A DNA stretch of 7,283 nt from Desulfobacterales bacterium (GTDB lineage Bacteria > Desulfobacterota > DSM-4660 > Desulfatiglandales > Desulfatiglandaceae). The DNA is taken from the NCBI GenBank assembly GCA_022013615.1, contig JAKLQB010000212.1, positions 1 to 7,283 of the forward strand, read 5' to 3'. Of this stretch, positions 1 through 6,090 are shown piece after piece. Under the pieces are notes generated by a model. The model saw nothing but the letters and a program-made list of their open reading frames with translations, made no database searches and was not told where the DNA came from. A program made the translations under genes and the position numbers. The first letter of the stretch is position 1. The number at the start of each line of letters is the position of its first letter.

Positions 1-458
1 ATGGTTCCTGAAGAACAGCAGTTGAAAATGGCTCAGCTCGCCTGGCGAAAATTGTGCAGTCCTTTGCATTGGCCCATCCGGCTAAGGTCATTGGTTCTTC
101 AGTCTGGCGAAAGTACTATGCTCCCACACCTTTAAGAAGCAAAAAAGTTATCATTTACATATCTAAACTTGATTAAAACTTAATAATATCAAATGATTAG
201 GTATGGCAAGCTATGTTTGAAAAAACCTGAGTCCAGAAAGTGATAGGATTGATGATGTAATAATAAAATTTGGCATTTCATTGTTGGAGGATTCTCGTGG
301 AAGTCATTGTTAGTATATATAATAGATGAGTATGCTCCAAAGAGGGGCAGGACCATTTCAAGCTCCGCCTCTACCAACACCGATGACTAATTTATAGAGA
401 TTTTTTCGGTGCCAGCAGGTGCCGTAACCCTGGACGGGAACCTCCAATACATCAATTT
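1..458. other. Left-edge region without a convincing complete gene
   Basis: No complete gene is supported here. Three things can be seen. First, a coding-like stretch on the plus strand at the left edge (12-176, listed separately). Second, AT-rich sequence at about 177-345 with scattered stops in all frames. Third, a more GC-rich patch at about 346-445 containing GGTGCC twice (408-413 and 418-423) just after a run of six T. The patch is open on the minus strand from 474 to the stop at 358-360, but it has no ATG and no ribosome binding site. A 63-codon minus-strand frame at 189-380 starts with TTG, has no Shine-Dalgarno and resembles nothing I know. There is no terminator of the GC-hairpin plus T-run type downstream of the response regulator gene. 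Confidence 0.6.
12..176 (+). pseudogene. Coding-like 3' fragment of an unrecognised gene
   Basis: Codons in the frame starting at base 12 give about 54 residues with a protein-like composition (for example ARLAKIVQSFALAHPAKVIG, then a WRKYYAP stretch and a basic end), stopping with TAA at 174-176. The frame has an in-frame TGA at 9-11 and no start codon. The frame-1 codons before it (bases 1-12, ATG GTT CCT GAA) would join it smoothly if a single base were restored near base 12, so this may be the end of a gene broken by a one-base deletion, or of an intact gene with a sequencing error. It is the only plus-strand coding signal in the window and points away from the left edge, towards the catabolic cluster. 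I do not recognise the family. The overlapping frame-1 reading (1-135) has a less natural composition. Chance openness cannot be excluded at this length. Confidence 0.3.
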
Positions 459-956
459 CTAATAAATATAATATTTATTGAATTTTTTCCAAAACTCTTT
501 GTCGTGATCTTGCCAATCCTCACCAAAGACCTTCTCATAGTAAGAGTTGAACCTATCAAGCCACCGCGACCAAGAATGTCTTCCTTTTTCTTTGGCCTCC
601 AATACATCGTTTAAGAAAAGTTTAATGTTGGACAACCCATCTTTTGGAACATAAAAGGCTGCTCCTTCTTTGAAAGATCTTACAGTATTTTCGGGACTCA
701 GCGCATGGGCCGTCAACATAACCGCTATGACTTTTTTCTTGCTTGCAATTTCAAGTAGTTTATAACCATCAACCCCCATGATATCGAGAATAGCAAGATC
801 AAAATCCTGCTTTTCGATGAGTTCCTTGGCTTCATCAAAACTGGGAGCTTTTTCGATGTTGCACATTGGTAGCAACTCTTCCAATGTTTCCAATACATCA
901 GGCTCATCATCAACTATAAGAATACTTTTGCCGTCTAACAAACTATTGTTTTTCAT
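459..956 (-). CDS. Stand-alone response regulator receiver protein with aromatic C-terminal tail
   Basis: This 165-residue cytoplasmic protein is predicted to take a phosphoryl group from a histidine kinase. Residues about 11-125 form a complete CheY-like receiver domain: acidic pair D16/D17 in the ILIVDDEPD strand, phosphoacceptor D58 in LAILDIMGVDG, the switch threonine T82 in VMLTAHA, and the conserved lysine K105 in YVPKDG. All key residues are present, so it should be phosphorylatable. The remaining 40 residues (about 126-165) are rich in Trp, Phe, Tyr and charged residues and do not resemble a DNA-binding or known enzymatic output domain. The ATG at 956 is preceded by GGGAGG at a good distance. 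No histidine kinase gene is in the window; the partner must lie elsewhere. The gene follows the catabolic genes on the same strand after a 160-base gap, so it may be read through from them or have its own promoter. Receiver assignment is firm; target and link to the operon are unknown. Confidence 0.93.
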   Translation of the reverse strand: MKNNSLLDGKSILIVDDEPDVLETLEELLPMCNIEKAPSFDEAKELIEKQDFDLAILDIMGVDGYKLLEIASKKKVIAVMLTAHALSPENTVRSFKEGAAFYVPKDGLSNIKLFLNDVLEAKEKGRHSWSRWLDRFNSYYEKVFGEDWQDHDKEFWKKFNKYYIY

Positions 957-1116
957 GCATACGCCTCCCGGTGCGGGAAAACAGATCAGGATTTTGCTTC
1001 AGAACCTTATTCAAGAGAAATACATTATTTCATTCCAGTCTATGTAAAATTATCCAATGGGCTTCACAATAACCCAAATGGCAATACCCCTCCCTGTACA
1101 TCCAATAAAAACTTGA
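957..1116 (-). other. Intergenic gap between DUF35 gene and response regulator gene
   Basis: This is the second-longest gap between minus-strand genes. It holds an imperfect hairpin just after the DUF35 gene (1054-1081: CCA and TGGG pairing with CCCA and TGG around an 11-base loop), which could pause or weakly terminate transcription but lacks a clean T-run. A poor sigma-70-like pair on the minus strand, TTGTGA (1064-1069) and TACATA (1041-1046) with 17 bases between, could be a separate promoter for the response regulator. A short TCCCG-GTG-CGGGA inverted repeat (966-978) overlaps the ribosome binding site of the regulator gene. None of these is strong alone. Confidence 0.3.
966..978 (-). 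promoter_or_regulatory. Small hairpin overlapping the response regulator ribosome binding site
   Basis: On the minus strand the sequence TCCCG CAC CGGGA forms perfect 5-bp arms with a 3-base loop, and the distal arm runs directly into the GGGAGG Shine-Dalgarno of the response regulator gene (start ATG at 954-956). In mRNA this stem would partly hide the ribosome binding site. The pairing is seen directly; any regulatory effect is inference, and a 5-bp stem may be chance. Confidence 0.25.
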
Positions 1117-2112
1117 TCAGATCTTTTTCGATCTTGCAACGGACCTGGCCATCCTATCCAACTTGAAGATGGTATTGAACTCCATGTTTTTACTGATCCA
1201 AAGCTTCTTATTGATTACAGAATCGGTAATTGCCCCCTTGTAAGCCAGGCCATCCAACAATGTTCGTGGATTTTCGCATACCATGACAAAATCCGGAGAT
1301 GTGAGCTCTCTCTCTTCCAGTTCAATGTTTCCATCATCAATGCTAATGGCAAACCTACCGCCCATAGTCTTGATCAGGATATCCCGTTTCCAGCCCGCAA
1401 TGTCTTTCCGCGCCCGCTCATTTGCGTTCATCTCTTCAATAATGGATTTAATCTCTTTCAAGGCAGCATTATAATCAGCAACATCTTTGTCTGACACTTC
1501 CGGGAATTCAGGTTCAACTGGCGACTCCCAATCAATCTCAGATTCCTGGAGCCCCTTCTTATTAACCTGTTCCTGTGTAAGTTCCCTTGTGGGGACGCAA
1601 AATACGTCTGTCATTTCTCCAATACGGTTGTCCTTGAAAATAAGCTTTACCTCGGTTCCTTTGGTGATAATGCCCGGCACTAAAATACCTGTTGTGGTAT
1701 ACAAAATAACGCTCATGGCCGTATCAGCCCCATTGAATATGACCCGACCTCTGCCATAGGGTGCCATATGCTGGAAAAGCGATGTGGCAAAATATGTGAT
1801 GGGTGGCGTGCTGTTCATGATACCCACCTGCTCCACCTCGATCAGTTCGGTAGGAGCAAAATTGCAATCCGGGCAATGGGTCAGAAAGGGGGGCACCCTG
1901 ACCAGGCCGCATTTAGAACATTTGCATCCAAGAAGTTTTTTCTCATCCCTTAGTGAAAGAAAGAAGGGTGAAAACTCCCCTTTTGTCCTCTGGTAAAAAG
2001 TATACATGGCATCGTTGGTGATCAAATAGTCCTGGTCATCGATAGTTTCAATATGTGAGCCCACTTCAGGTATATATTCTGTGGGAATAACTCTTTTTTT
2101 TTGAATACTCAT
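1117..2112 (-). CDS. DUF35 zinc-ribbon/OB-fold protein with C-terminal SCP2-like domain
   Basis: This is a 331-residue cytoplasmic protein, over twice the usual length of about 130-150 for DUF35 proteins. Residues about 35-62 form the helical lead-in typical of the family. Cysteines C65, C68, C80 and C83 (CSKCG and HCPDC) make a rubredoxin-like zinc ribbon, and residues about 88-178 fit the OB-fold half. A charged, proline-containing linker (about 180-215) leads to residues about 216-325, which I read as an SCP2-like lipid-binding domain: GGRFAISIDDGNIELEE, a SPDFVMVCEN strand, then KKLWISKNMEFNTIFKLDRM, matching the usual GKLKIKGDM ending. DUF35 proteins act as obligatory partners of thiolase-superfamily enzymes (archaeal acetoacetyl-CoA thiolase/HMG-CoA synthase complex, BbsA with BbsB, the ChsH2 tail with Ltp2). 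Here the thiolase gene ends 18 bases upstream, with the GGGAGGG ribosome site in between, so the two are probably translated together and form a complex. DUF35 assignment is strong; the SCP2 call is by eye and needs a profile search. Confidence 0.88.
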   Translation of the reverse strand: MSIQKKRVIPTEYIPEVGSHIETIDDQDYLITNDAMYTFYQRTKGEFSPFFLSLRDEKKLLGCKCSKCGLVRVPPFLTHCPDCNFAPTELIEVEQVGIMNSTPPITYFATSLFQHMAPYGRGRVIFNGADTAMSVILYTTTGILVPGIITKGTEVKLIFKDNRIGEMTDVFCVPTRELTQEQVNKKGLQESEIDWESPVEPEFPEVSDKDVADYNAALKEIKSIIEEMNANERARKDIAGWKRDILIKTMGGRFAISIDDGNIELEERELTSPDFVMVCENPRTLLDGLAYKGAITDSVINKKLWISKNMEFNTIFKLDRMARSVARSKKI

Positions 2113-2130
2113 TACATTTTCCCTCCCTTT

Positions 2131-3327
2131 CTATTCATGTTCAAAAATCAGGCAGGCCGTGTACTGGGCTATGGTACTACCAGTTCCATGAACCAGTGCC
2201 GTCTTCAGATTCCTCTTGATCAGTTCATTGCGGGCGGACCAGGCCGACATGATATTGCTGGCACCAACGGCATGACCGCAATAGATTAAACCACCGCAAG
2301 GATTGACTAAGTATTTTCCCCCTGGGGTCATTAGATTCTCCTCTATTAAAGAATCGGCATTTCCCAAAGGCGCCAAACCGAACTCGGCCATACTTATCTC
2401 CAGTTGATGCACAAAGGCATCGTGGAGCTCTACGATCTGGATCGATTTTGTGGGGTCCTCAATACCGGCCATGCCGTAAGCTCGGTGAGACGCATCATGA
2501 TCGGACATAATACGTGACATAACCTTCTGGTTCTTACCTGCAAAGGAGTGTTCGTTTGATTCGCCCACACCTGTTATCCAGACTACAGGATTGCCAGTGT
2601 TTTTAGAGATGGCCCTGGCTGTGTCTTCTTCAGCCATGATAAGGGCCGCGGCGCCTTCGGAATAGACACAGATCTCCAGCTCCCTGAATGGATAAACCAC
2701 AAGCCTTGAGTTCAAAACCTCTTCGGCCGTTACCTGATCAAACTGCCTCTGGGCATGTTCATTATCTCTAACCTGCTGGCTGAGCTGGGCAGAGATCTGG
2801 GCAGTGATTTCCGGTTTTAGATCCTCAGGATGTTCATCCTTGTAAGCCAGCACCACCTCAGCATAACTGTCAGAGGCTGACCACCCTATCGGCTGCTCAA
2901 AGAAGCTATCCCCGGACCAGCCGATTGATTTAATGACCTCCGGTGTAGCTGACATTGATGAAAAGTCAAAGCAATCCGTGGCCTTTTCTACTCCCAGCAC
3001 TAAGGCGGTTTTAAACCGGCCGGCGGCTAAATAGGCGTGGGCCGCAGACATGGTATAGGCGCCTGTGGCACCACCAGTAGTTATCCGGATACCGAATTTG
3101 TTTTGCATACCCAAAAGTCCGTGGATGGCATGCTCGGGAATGGCAGTCCTTTCAAATATATCATTATAGATCCCGTAAAATGCAGCATCCACATCTTGAA
3201 TGGGCACCTGGGCATCCTTTACTGCCTCTCGCGTGGCCATTTGGGCCAGTTCATAATAGGTCTTTTCCCGCCAGGTTCCTTTAAAAGGCGTAACCCCCGC
3301 ACCAACAATACCAACTCGTTTTGACAT
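2131..3327 (-). CDS. Thiolase-fold protein (SCP-x/lipid-transfer type) lacking the catalytic cysteine
   Basis: At 398 residues this is normal thiolase-superfamily length. The N-terminus VGIVGAGVTPF is typical of the SCP-x/archaeal-type thiolases, as are EVVL/YPFRELEICVYSEGAAALIMA (about 157-232), VELHDAF (299-305) and the GHA motif (351-353, H352) of the GHP type. In thiolases of this group the nucleophilic cysteine sits in a CASGG-type motif at about residue 86. Here the aligned segment is RITTGGATGAYTM, with glycine at 85 and 86 and no cysteine within 20 residues. A classical Claisen/thiolytic mechanism through an acyl-cysteine therefore looks unavailable. Cys-less members include the steroid retro-aldolase Ltp2, so a C-C lyase acting on a beta-hydroxyacyl-CoA is a reasonable alternative. 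The ATG at 3327 follows AGGAGG by about nine bases. The adjacent downstream DUF35 gene is the likely partner subunit. Superfamily is certain; reaction and substrate are not. Confidence 0.92.
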   Translation of the reverse strand: MSKRVGIVGAGVTPFKGTWREKTYYELAQMATREAVKDAQVPIQDVDAAFYGIYNDIFERTAIPEHAIHGLLGMQNKFGIRITTGGATGAYTMSAAHAYLAAGRFKTALVLGVEKATDCFDFSSMSATPEVIKSIGWSGDSFFEQPIGWSASDSYAEVVLAYKDEHPEDLKPEITAQISAQLSQQVRDNEHAQRQFDQVTAEEVLNSRLVVYPFRELEICVYSEGAAALIMAEEDTARAISKNTGNPVVWITGVGESNEHSFAGKNQKVMSRIMSDHDASHRAYGMAGIEDPTKSIQIVELHDAFVHQLEISMAEFGLAPLGNADSLIEENLMTPGGKYLVNPCGGLIYCGHAVGASNIMSAWSARNELIKRNLKTALVHGTGSTIAQYTACLIFEHE

Positions 3328-3442
3328 TAATCTGCTCCTCCTGTTCCAAAATGTTATTTCCCGAAATTCTGTGGAATGAGAATTTCATATATAGGTATTG
3401 ACTATTGGAATGAAAATCTAATATATGCGATTACTAATTCTG
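3328..3442. promoter_or_regulatory. Intergenic region with interlocked inverted and direct repeats (candidate operator)
   Basis: The 115-base gap between the hydratase and thiolase genes contains a perfect inverted repeat, GAAATTCT (3363-3370) and AGAATTTC (3379-3386), separated by 8 bases. Overlapping it is a direct repeat of 20 bases beginning GGAATGA at 3373-3392 and 3407-3426, with 17 of 20 positions identical and a period of 34 bases. The region is AT-rich, unlike the flanking genes. Such an arrangement fits binding of a dimeric regulator and an internal promoter for the thiolase-DUF35 pair, though an mRNA stem between cistrons is also possible. No good sigma-70 pair was found in it. Confidence 0.4.
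3373..3426. repeat. Imperfect 20-bp direct repeat, period 34
   Basis: Copy one (3373-3392) and copy two (3407-3426) both begin GGAATGA and end ATATAT, differing at three positions (8, 12 and 14). A third occurrence of the GGAATGAAA core is on the opposite strand in the gap before the response regulator gene (about 1026-1036). The repeat is observed directly; function is unknown. Confidence 0.5.
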
Positions 3443-4219
3443 CTATTCTCGACTCTTTTTCATTTTTTGCAGCTTTTTCTCCACGAACTCTTTTTGGTTT
3501 TGGGCGCTGATACAGATGAGAAGGTGATTAGCCTCAATTTCCAAAATCTGCTCAAAACTAGAGTGAAGTCCCTGCTCAATAGCAATTCGGGATAGCTTAA
3601 GGGCAAGTGGGGATTTTTCCCCAATTTTGTTTGCCATGCCCAATGCCTCATCGATGAGCCTCTCGGCCGGTACTACCTTGTTTGCCAAACCAATGCGTAG
3701 TGCTTCATGGGCGTCTACAAATTCACCTGTGAAAACCAGTTCCTTGGCTTTGCCTAGCCCCACTATCTGTGTAAGCAGCTTGGTGCCAGCAGTTGTCACT
3801 GTGAGTCCCACCTCAGTTTCAGGAAATCCGAACTTGGCATCTTCGGTTGCGATCCTTATATCACAGCTCATGGCGAATTCGCATCCACCTCCTAAAGCAT
3901 AACCTTGGACCGCTGCGATCAGAGGTTTACCCAGTCTCATTATCATACGCTGTACTTCTTGAAGCCCATCTGTCTCCTCAATCCAGGTCTCGAAACTTTT
4001 TCCGGCCGAGGACTCCTTTAAATCCTCCCCGGCACAAAAGGCCCTTCCAGCGCCTGTCAGAATGACAGAAATTGCCTCTTTATCTTCCCTGGCTGTCTCT
4101 AGTTGTTCAATGAAATCCCTAAGGAGGCCCCCATTTATTGCGTTTAGACGCTCCGGCCTATTCAGAGTAATAATACCAACGTTTCCATCCCGGCTGTAAA
4201 GAACCGTCTTTTTTGTCAT
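3443..4219 (-). CDS. Enoyl-CoA hydratase (crotonase family)
   Basis: This 258-residue protein has the standard length for a single-domain crotonase, predicted to add water across the 2,3 double bond of an enoyl-CoA in the cytoplasm. The oxyanion-hole segments are present: AFCAGEDL (about 60-67) and YALGGGCEFAMSCDIRIA (107-124). E114 in GGGCE and E134 in FGFPETEVGL align with the two catalytic glutamates of mitochondrial enoyl-CoA hydratase (E144 and E164), so hydratase activity is plausible rather than only an isomerase or hydrolase. The C-terminal part has the usual TGEFVDAHEALRIGLANKVVP segment and a trimerisation helix. ATG at 4219 follows GGAGG at seven bases. It lies 62 bases downstream of the acyl-CoA synthetase and 115 bases upstream of the thiolase-fold gene. 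There is no NAD-dependent hydroxyacyl-CoA dehydrogenase domain or neighbouring gene. The crotonase family has many reactions, so hydratase is the best but not the only reading. Confidence 0.9.
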   Translation of the reverse strand: MTKKTVLYSRDGNVGIITLNRPERLNAINGGLLRDFIEQLETAREDKEAISVILTGAGRAFCAGEDLKESSAGKSFETWIEETDGLQEVQRMIMRLGKPLIAAVQGYALGGGCEFAMSCDIRIATEDAKFGFPETEVGLTVTTAGTKLLTQIVGLGKAKELVFTGEFVDAHEALRIGLANKVVPAERLIDEALGMANKIGEKSPLALKLSRIAIEQGLHSSFEQILEIEANHLLICISAQNQKEFVEKKLQKMKKSRE

Positions 4220-4281
4220 ATATAAGCCTCCGAGTTATTAATGATAAAGCAAGAATTACTCAGCTGAAAAAAATCCTTACG

Positions 4282-5925
4282 CTACCTTTTTCCTTTTTTA
4301 CTTTTTTCCTCATGGAGCCTCCGCAGTTCCTGCTTCAAGATCTTTCCCGTTTTTGTTCTAGGCAACTCCTTTATGAACTCCACCTCCCTAGGATACGCAT
4401 GAGCTTCCAGCTTGGTTTTCACATGCTGCTTGATGCTTTCTTCTAAAGCTTCGTCCACTTTCACGCCTTCCTTGGGTTGGATGAAAGCCTTTACAATTTC
4501 TCCCCTAACAGGGTCAGGTACCCCTATTACACCAACTAATGCCACTGCCTCATGTTTCATCAGACAACCCTCAACTTCACCCGGACCGATTCTATAGCCT
4601 CCGCTTTCAATGATATCATCCTGTCTGCCAGTAAACGAAAAATGTCCACTTTCATCTTTTATCCCATAATCTCCTGTTCGCATCCAATCACCGACAAATT
4701 TCTTCTTTGTGGCCCCCGGGTTCCGCCAGTATTCTAAAAACATGACCGGGTCAGGGCATTTGACAGCTATTTCACCGAGTTCACCGGGCTTTGCAATTTC
4801 CCCTCCTTCGCTGATTATCTCGACAATATGGCCCGGGACAGCTTTCCCGATTGCCCCTGGGACAATTTTCATCACTTCTGAGCAAAAACCAATAACCAAA
4901 TCGCATTCTGTCTGTCCATATTGTTCATTAAGCTCAACTCCAAGGGCCTCTCTACACCATTCAGGTAGCTCTTCTCCCAATGTTTCGCCACCGGCTGTTA
5001 TTGACCTTAACTGAACATCATAATGCTCTTTTGGTTTCTCCACCGCATGCATCATCATTCGTAAGACGGTGGGAACGGCCATGAGGTTTCTGACTCCATG
5101 CTTGGCCATCACATGGAAGGCCTGCTCTGGATCGAATTTACGGGCCCTGAATGCAACGACTGGAATCCCATGATGCAAACTTGGGAAAAGCGCGTCGTAC
5201 GATCCTCCAATGTATGCCCAGTCTAACGGTGTCCACAATAGATCCCCTTTCTTAGGGAATAAATTATGATAGAATTCAAAGCCAGGCAGAATTCCGAGCA
5301 AAATTCGGTGTCCGTGAAGGGTTCCCTTAGGCTGCCCTGTAGTCCCTGAAGTGTAAATTATCAGTGCTGGGTCATCTGGCTTTGTTAAAACAGAGGTAAA
5401 ATCGCGACTCCCCATTTCCACGCATTTCCAGAAATCTAAAACGTTATCATCTTTGCCAGCATCAACAACCATAATCATTTTCAGATTTGGAAGTCTCTCC
5501 TTAATTTCCATAACCTTTGGCAAATTTTCTATGTCCGTAATAACCCCCTTAGCCTGACTATCATGAAGTCGGTATTCTATGGCATCCGGTCCAAAGAGCG
5601 TGAGGAGCTGTACGGCTATGGCACCCAGTTTGTAAATTGCTACATGAGAAATCAGGGTTTCAGGACGCTGAGATAGTAATATTCCAACCCTGTCCTCTCT
5701 CTCTATGCCATTTGCTTTTAAAGCATTGGCCAACTGATTTGAGTTATTTTTCAGTTCCCAGAAGCTATACTTTTGTTCTCTCCCATCCGGGTCTACATAA
5801 ATAAGAGCTAATCGGTCCTTTTCATGTGCCCACTTATCGCACACATCTACCCCTATATTATAGTACTCTGGGATCTCCCACTCGAAGTTATTATATACTT
5901 CCTCATAGGTTTTACCTGTAAGCAT
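4282..5925 (-). CDS. AMP-forming acyl-CoA synthetase
   Basis: This is a 547-residue member of the adenylate-forming (ANL) superfamily that should convert a carboxylic acid, ATP and CoA to acyl-CoA, AMP and pyrophosphate. Motifs, numbered from the upstream TTG (subtract 10 for the chosen start), are: P-loop-like YTSGTTGQPKG (201-211), TAGGETLGEEL (320-330), YGQTE (346-350), TGD (427-429), the hinge GRQDDIIESGGYRIGP (443-458) and PRTKTGK with the adenylation lysine K538. All are intact. Overall it resembles the acetyl-/medium-chain acyl-CoA synthetase branch (ACSM-like); substrate cannot be read from the sequence. I place the start at the ATG at 5925 because AAGGAGG lies five bases upstream; the longer reading to 5955 depends on a TTG without a ribosome site and would put that Shine-Dalgarno inside the gene. 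It precedes the hydratase by 62 bases and is probably co-transcribed with it. The C-terminal tail is strongly basic (KSKKGKR). Confidence 0.95.
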   Translation of the reverse strand: MLTGKTYEEVYNNFEWEIPEYYNIGVDVCDKWAHEKDRLALIYVDPDGREQKYSFWELKNNSNQLANALKANGIEREDRVGILLSQRPETLISHVAIYKLGAIAVQLLTLFGPDAIEYRLHDSQAKGVITDIENLPKVMEIKERLPNLKMIMVVDAGKDDNVLDFWKCVEMGSRDFTSVLTKPDDPALIIYTSGTTGQPKGTLHGHRILLGILPGFEFYHNLFPKKGDLLWTPLDWAYIGGSYDALFPSLHHGIPVVAFRARKFDPEQAFHVMAKHGVRNLMAVPTVLRMMMHAVEKPKEHYDVQLRSITAGGETLGEELPEWCREALGVELNEQYGQTECDLVIGFCSEVMKIVPGAIGKAVPGHIVEIISEGGEIAKPGELGEIAVKCPDPVMFLEYWRNPGATKKKFVGDWMRTGDYGIKDESGHFSFTGRQDDIIESGGYRIGPGEVEGCLMKHEAVALVGVIGVPDPVRGEIVKAFIQPKEGVKVDEALEESIKQHVKTKLEAHAYPREVEFIKELPRTKTGKILKQELRRLHEEKSKKGKR

Positions 5926-5930
5926 CTTAT

Positions 5931-5937
5931 CCTCCTT
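5931..5937 (-). promoter_or_regulatory. Strong ribosome binding site that fixes the synthetase start
   Basis: The minus strand reads AAGGAGG followed by ATAAG and ATG (5923-5925). This is the best Shine-Dalgarno in the window and argues against the upstream TTG at 5953-5955 as the initiation codon. Confidence 0.8.
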
Positions 5938-5959
5938 TTCCCTCCACTTGTGCAAAATT

Positions 5960-5972
5960 CTGTATTATACAG
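5960..5972 (-). promoter_or_regulatory. TATAAT box within a CTGTA-TTA-TACAG palindrome upstream of the synthetase gene
   Basis: On the minus strand a perfect TATAAT (5964-5969) lies 38 bases upstream of the synthetase ATG, embedded in the inverted repeat CTGTA/TACAG (5960-5972). No good -35 hexamer is at 16-18 bases; TTGCCA is only 12 bases upstream. It could be a promoter that depends on an activator, or an operator, in the 165-base gap after the amidohydrolase gene. The palindrome and the hexamer are seen; promoter activity is inference. Confidence 0.35.
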
Positions 5973-6090
5973 CACAATGATTGGCAATCGGGGCATAAAA
6001 TCTTCGCCCAACACCTCGGAATCCACCAATACTACCCTAAACCCTAGGCTGAGCGATTAACACCCACAACAATGGCTCGGTCATCTCCAT

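Noticed and set aside
272..287. Sigma-54-like TGGCA...TTGTT sequence
   Set aside because: The spacing is one base short and the GC of the -12 element is missing; no gene follows on that strand.
284..331. GGAGG followed by GTG on the plus strand, resembling a translation start
   Set aside because: The frame closes after about ten codons.
189..380. 63-codon minus-strand frame downstream of the response regulator
   Set aside because: It has a TTG start without Shine-Dalgarno, no recognisable motif and AT-rich, low-complexity codons.
391..462. Plus-strand stretch ending VPAGAVTLDGNLQYINF
   Set aside because: It is only about 23 codons between stops, with no start signal and no known match.
358..474. 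Minus-strand open stretch reading EIDVLEVPVQGYG and onward
   Set aside because: The composition is protein-like, but there is no ATG or ribosome site and it is under 40 codons; not enough to call a gene.
1054..1081. Rho-independent terminator after the DUF35 gene
   Set aside because: The hairpin is imperfect and is not followed by a T-run, so I only mention it as a possible pause site.
5926..5955. Ten-codon N-terminal extension of the acyl-CoA synthetase starting at TTG
   Set aside because: The TTG has no ribosome binding site, and the extension would contain the AAGGAGG that is ideally placed for the ATG at 5925.
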